The notes under the pieces are model-generated. The model ran no database searches. It was not told the origin of the DNA and saw only the letters and a program-made list of their open reading frames with translations. The translations under genes and the position numbers were made by a program. 9,487 nt of DNA from an uncultured Phycisphaerales bacterium (lineage in GTDB: Bacteria > Planctomycetota > Phycisphaerae > Phycisphaerales > UBA1924): NCBI GenBank assembly GCA_937871415.1, contig CALMQD010000524.1:1-9487 (forward strand), read 5' to 3'. Below are positions 6,605 to 9,487 of the stretch, piece after piece; positions within the stretch are counted from its first letter, which is position 1; every line of letters begins with the position of its first letter.

Positions 6605-6609
6605 AAACC

Positions 6610-7557
6610 ATGTCGTCGAAGAAGCTCTTGGGAGCGGTTGCGCTCGCGGCCGCCGGTCTGCTCGCGCCCGCCGGCGCTCGGGCGTCGATCACGATCCCGA
6701 CCGTTCCGGTCGGCAACATCGGGAACGCGCCGGACTCCAGCGGGTTCGGCTCGGTCGCGTACCTGTACAACATCGGCACGACCGAGGTGACCAACGCGCA
6801 GTACGCGGCGTTCCTCAACGCCGTGGGCGCGAACGACACGAACGCGCTCTACAACACGAACATGGCCGGCGCCTTCGGCGGCATCAACCGCGCGGGGCCG
6901 TCGGGGTCGTACGTGTACTCGACCGTGAGCGGGCGCGAGAACAACCCGGTGAACTTCGTCAGCCTGTGGGACGCGATGCGGTTCGCGAACTGGCTCCACA
7001 ACGGGCAGCCCACCGGCCCGCAGAGCACCGCCACCACCGAGGACGGGGCCTACACGCTCCTGCCGGGAGCGATCACCGCCAACACCGTCACGCGCAACCC
7101 GGGCTGGCAGTGGGCGGTGGTCAGCGGCGACGAGTGGTACAAGGCCGCGTACCACCAGCCCGCCGGCCAGGGCGGCGACACGGACGACTACTGGCTCTAT
7201 CCCACGTCGAGCAACTCGGCGCCGAGCGCGGCGCAGGCGAACTACCTGCCCGCGGGCATCAACAACACGACGCCGGCGGGTTCCTACGCGCCGAACTTCT
7301 ACGGAACGTACGACATGGCGGGGAATGTGTACGAGTGGAACGACTCGCTGCCGATCCCCGGGCCCTTCCGCGGGTACTTCTGGGGCGGCGCGTTCGACAA
7401 CATCGCGGGCTGGTTGACGCCGCTCAACGGGATCCTCAGTTTCCCGGCGAGCGAGCGCGAGCAGTTCGGCTTCCGGGTCGTGCAGATCCCCGCGCCGTCG
7501 GCGACGGCGCTGCTGGCCTTGGGCGGAGCCTGGGCGGTGCGGCGACGGCGCGCGTGA
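6610..7557 (+). CDS. Secreted FGE-sulfatase-domain (SUMF1-like) protein with a PEP-CTERM-like sorting tail
   Basis: This 315-aa exported protein has a signal peptide: MSSKK, a hydrophobic Ala/Leu core at 6-20, and likely cleavage after an Ala near 22-25. The body is a formylglycine-generating-enzyme fold. Visible motifs are GTTEVTNAQYAAFLNAV (56-72), NPVNFVSLWDAMRFANWL (112-129), WAVVSGDEWYKAAY (168-181), YGTYDMAGNVYEWND (231-245), a WGGAF turn (258-262) and FGFRVV (286-291). The C-terminus has the three-part layout of a PEP-CTERM signal: IPAPS (293-297), a hydrophobic stretch to about 310, then RRRR. It carries Pro-Ala-Pro rather than Pro-Glu-Pro, a variant I associate with Phycisphaerae. 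The protein has no cysteine at all, so it cannot be a classical formylglycine-generating enzyme, which needs two active-site cysteines. A structural or carbohydrate-binding role at the cell surface is more likely. The start is fixed by the signal peptide and a good ribosome binding site. It converges on the coiled-coil membrane protein gene. Confidence 0.88.
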   Translation: MSSKKLLGAVALAAAGLLAPAGARASITIPTVPVGNIGNAPDSSGFGSVAYLYNIGTTEVTNAQYAAFLNAVGANDTNALYNTNMAGAFGGINRAGPSGSYVYSTVSGRENNPVNFVSLWDAMRFANWLHNGQPTGPQSTATTEDGAYTLLPGAITANTVTRNPGWQWAVVSGDEWYKAAYHQPAGQGGDTDDYWLYPTSSNSAPSAAQANYLPAGINNTTPAGSYAPNFYGTYDMAGNVYEWNDSLPIPGPFRGYFWGGAFDNIAGWLTPLNGILSFPASEREQFGFRVVQIPAPSATALLALGGAWAVRRRRA

Positions 7558-7589
7558 ACTCACCAGAGCGATGGCGCAAAGCGAGACTT

Positions 7590-7639
7590 CCGCCTCGGGC
7601 GGTGGGGCCGGAGCGCGCCTCGGTTCCGGACCGGCGCGC
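7590..7639. terminator. Candidate bidirectional terminator between convergent genes
   Basis: Two hairpins lie in the 97-bp gap between the stops at 7557 and 7655. One is CCGCC/GGCGG (7590-7602, 3-nt loop). The stronger pairs GCGCGCC (7613-7619) with GGCGCGC (7633-7639) and has an inner GGT/ACC pairing (7622-7624 with 7630-7632). Neither is followed by a T-tract on either strand. Their position between convergent genes suggests terminator or 3'-end protection, but GC-rich stems form easily here. Confidence 0.4.
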
Positions 7640-7654
7640 CCGCGACCGGGCGGT

Positions 7655-9487
7655 CTACTTCGCGTCCTTCGCGGGCTCGGCGGCGGCGGGGGCCGCGGCG
7701 GGGGCGGCCTCACCACTCCCCGACGGCGCCTTCTTCCGCGCGGCGTCGTCGGCCTTCTTCTTGAGTCGACCGAAGTAGTTCTTCACCGCCTCGTGGCGGT
7801 CGCGCGGGATCACGTTCGTGTTGATCTCCTCCGAGACCTCGCCCTGCGCGACGCTGACGGCGGCCTCGAACTCCGCGGCGGAATCGTTCAGCACCGCCTC
7901 GCCCTCGACGAAGCGCGACGCGACGATCGGACCGTTGCCGTTCTGGTTCTTGTTGTCCTTCTTGCGGCTGAGGTTGAAGTCGGCCTGTGACTCGCCGAGC
8001 CCCATGCCGTTGCCGCGTCCCGGGCCGCCGCGCCCGCCCCCCTGGCGGTTCTCGGGGCTGCCGGCCTGCCACTGGCCCTGGCTGTACTGCGACGAATCGC
8101 CCATCTTGTTGCCCTGGCCCTGACCCTCGCCCATCTCGCCCATGGCGCTCTTGCACTCGCTCATGGCGGTCTGGGCCATCTCCATCTCCTGCTGCAACTG
8201 CTCCATCTGGCTGAGCTGATCGCTCATCTGCTGTGCGCCGTCCATCTTCTGGCCCTGCTGCCCCGAAGACTGCTGGCCCTGCTGGCTCTTGTTGCTCTGT
8301 TTGTCGCCCTGGCGTCCGCCCGCGGCGTTCTGGCACTGGCTGGCCATCTGGCTGAGGCTCTCGGCCATCTGCGAGAGCGCTTCGCTGGCCTGCTTGGAAG
8401 CCTCGGCCTGCTTCTGCAGGTCCTGCTTCTGCTGCTCGGAGAGGTTCGACTTCTCCATCGCCTGCTTGAGCGCCTGCGGATTGTCCGCGAGGCTCTTGTC
8501 GAGGCCCGCCTGCTCCAGTTTCTTCTGGAGGTCCTGCTTGTTGGCGGCGGCCTTGTTGATCTCCTCGGCCATCTTCTGCAGCTGCTCGGCGGCCTGGTTG
8601 AGCTGCTCGCCCTTGAGCTGGCCGCTCTCCACCTGCTTCTGGAGTTTCTCGAGCTCCTGCTTGGCCTGGGCGAAGTTGCCGGCGCTCATGGACTTGGCGA
8701 GGTCCTCGGTCGGCTGGCCCTGCGGCTTGATCTGCTGCAGCGCCTGCCGGGTTGCTTCGAGCTTGAGCGCCGACTCACTCTTGAGTTTCTCGCTGAGTTG
8801 GTCGGAGAGCTTCGTGAGCTGCTTGATGGCGGAGCGGCGGATCGCCTCGGGGTCGGCGGCCTGCGCGGGGTTGTTCGACTCGGGACCCTCGTCCATCTTC
8901 TCGAGCCCGAGGTTCTGCGTCATCTGCTCGAGCTTCTGCTTCATGTCTCGCGTCTGAGCGACCAGCTGCACCGCCTCGAGCTTGCGGGTCTCGGCCTCGC
9001 GCACCTTCGCCTCGCGCTTGAACAGGTCCATCCGCGGGACGGCGATGTAGAGCACCGTGAACGCCAGCGCCAGCGCGACCACCAGGGGCCAGGGGCGCGG
9101 GGGCGTGATGGGCACCGCACGCTTGAGTTCGACCCGGCGGGCGCTCGCCGCGGCGGTCTCCACCGTCGCTCGCGCCCACGGCTCGTCGGACCTCTCAACA
9201 TAGAGCGCGGTCGAGAGGACCTCGCGCAGGTTCGCGCCCTCGTCGACGCGCAGCGCGACGCGCTTGCGGTTCGGACGCATCGCGATCGCCGCGATGATCG
9301 CCGCAACGACCGAGCCGGCGGCGGCGCCGATCGCCACGAGGCGCCAGTCCACGTCGAAGACGACCGCCTGCTGCACCAGGCGGAGGATGATCGCCCCCGC
9401 AAGCCCGGCGCACAGCGCGCAGACCCATGCGAGCAGGAAGTTCGCGACGCCCAGGCGCCACGCGGCCTTTCGGAGGAGTTGGTGGAT
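7655..9487 (-). CDS. Large Gln-rich coiled-coil membrane protein, 5' end beyond the window
   Basis: The frame is open from the stop at 7655 to the window edge, giving at least 610 residues, and its N-terminus is missing. A GTG at 9376 could be taken as a start. However, in-frame translation upstream of it gives a transmembrane helix (about 14-37 from the edge, NFLLAWVCALCAGLAGAIIL), so the true start lies outside. Two more membrane segments follow, at about 48-70 and 134-150. About 300 residues of Gln/Lys/Glu/Leu coiled coil come next, then a Gln/Met/Gly/Ser-rich linker and a Gly/Arg stretch. A compact conserved-looking end contains VSEEINTNVIPRDRHEAVKNYF, followed by an Ala/Pro-rich tail. 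The layout resembles planctomycete membrane proteins often found near MoxR ATPase and DUF58 genes, and the TM-rich start recalls DUF4175. That is recalled resemblance, not a search result. No enzymatic motif is visible; a scaffold or cell-envelope role is a guess. Confidence 0.8.
   Translation of the reverse strand: MHQLLRKAAWRLGVANFLLAWVCALCAGLAGAIILRLVQQAVVFDVDWRLVAIGAAAGSVVAAIIAAIAMRPNRKRVALRVDEGANLREVLSTALYVERSDEPWARATVETAAASARRVELKRAVPITPPRPWPLVVALALAFTVLYIAVPRMDLFKREAKVREAETRKLEAVQLVAQTRDMKQKLEQMTQNLGLEKMDEGPESNNPAQAADPEAIRRSAIKQLTKLSDQLSEKLKSESALKLEATRQALQQIKPQGQPTEDLAKSMSAGNFAQAKQELEKLQKQVESGQLKGEQLNQAAEQLQKMAEEINKAAANKQDLQKKLEQAGLDKSLADNPQALKQAMEKSNLSEQQKQDLQKQAEASKQASEALSQMAESLSQMASQCQNAAGGRQGDKQSNKSQQGQQSSGQQGQKMDGAQQMSDQLSQMEQLQQEMEMAQTAMSECKSAMGEMGEGQGQGNKMGDSSQYSQGQWQAGSPENRQGGGRGGPGRGNGMGLGESQADFNLSRKKDNKNQNGNGPIVASRFVEGEAVLNDSAAEFEAAVSVAQGEVSEEINTNVIPRDRHEAVKNYFGRLKKKADDAARKKAPSGSGEAAPAAAPAAAEPAKDAK

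Larger units (their letters stand above)
5924..6609. other. 686-bp gene-free intergenic region with several inverted repeats
   Basis: This region separates the divergent starts of the glycosyltransferase (5923, minus) and the secreted FGE-like protein (6610, plus). Long frames cross it on both strands, but they read as Arg/Pro/Ala-rich, motif-free shadows and simply continue in frame from the genes. Besides the listed hairpins it contains the palindromes GTGCCGCGGCAC (6379-6390) and CCCGATCGGG (6426-6435), and a small hairpin AGCCC/GGGCT (6047-6059). I see no tRNA, no rRNA, no insertion-sequence ends and no regular repeat array. It probably holds two promoters and leader sequence. Confidence 0.6.

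Noticed and set aside
5941..6609. In-frame upstream extension of the FGE-like protein
   Set aside because: The translation is Arg/Pro-rich with no motif. A signal peptide and a well-spaced ribosome binding site mark 6610 as the start, and the extension would bury the signal peptide.
6163..7716. 517-codon minus-strand frame over the FGE-like gene
   Set aside because: Very rich in Arg and Pro, no domain, antisense to a gene with family motifs.
8150..8700. Recurring CTG/CTGCTC-like words on the plus strand, suggesting a repeat array
   Set aside because: They are Gln, Glu and Leu codons of the coiled-coil protein read on the opposite strand. There is no fixed unit or spacing, so neither a tandem repeat nor a CRISPR array.

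Overview
The window is very GC-rich and densely coded, with almost no Shine-Dalgarno-like sequence in front of most genes. One secreted protein has a PEP-CTERM-like sorting tail and a formylglycine-generating-enzyme fold. Together these point to a Planctomycetota bacterium, most likely class Phycisphaerae. That placement is inferred from sequence style and remembered family resemblance; no search was run.

Layout. Positions 1-87 may hold the start of a further minus-strand gene, overlapping the stop of its neighbour by four bases. Positions 84-3892 carry three minus-strand genes: a GDP-L-fucose synthase-like SDR, a UDP-N-acetylhexosamine 6-dehydrogenase and a beta-ureidopropionase-like carbon-nitrogen hydrolase. 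A gap of about 50 bp separates the fucose synthase gene from a divergent GDP-mannose 4,6-dehydratase gene (3946-5109, plus). A family 2 glycosyltransferase (5147-5923, minus) converges on the dehydratase. Next comes a gene-free stretch of 686 bp (5924-6609) that contains several inverted repeats, one of them a perfect 10-bp stem. A secreted, cysteine-free FGE-sulfatase-domain protein (6610-7557, plus) converges on a large Gln-rich coiled-coil membrane protein (7655 to the window end, minus) whose N-terminus lies outside the window.

How the genes work together. The dehydratase and the fucose synthase-like enzyme catalyse successive steps from GDP-mannose to a GDP-6-deoxyhexose. The UDP-sugar dehydrogenase makes a UDP-uronic acid, and the glycosyltransferase could use such donors. 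The core is therefore a small surface or exopolysaccharide precursor locus. PEP-CTERM proteins are often found in exopolysaccharide-producing bacteria, so the neighbouring secreted protein fits loosely. The hydrolase (pyrimidine or carbamoyl-amine catabolism) and the coiled-coil membrane protein look functionally separate.

Nothing here amounts to a clearly new system. The points most worth a second look are the loss of the usual active-site cysteine in the fucose synthase homologue, the shared disordered N-terminal tails and loop insertions in these enzymes, the cysteine-free FGE fold, and the hairpin-bearing intergenic region.
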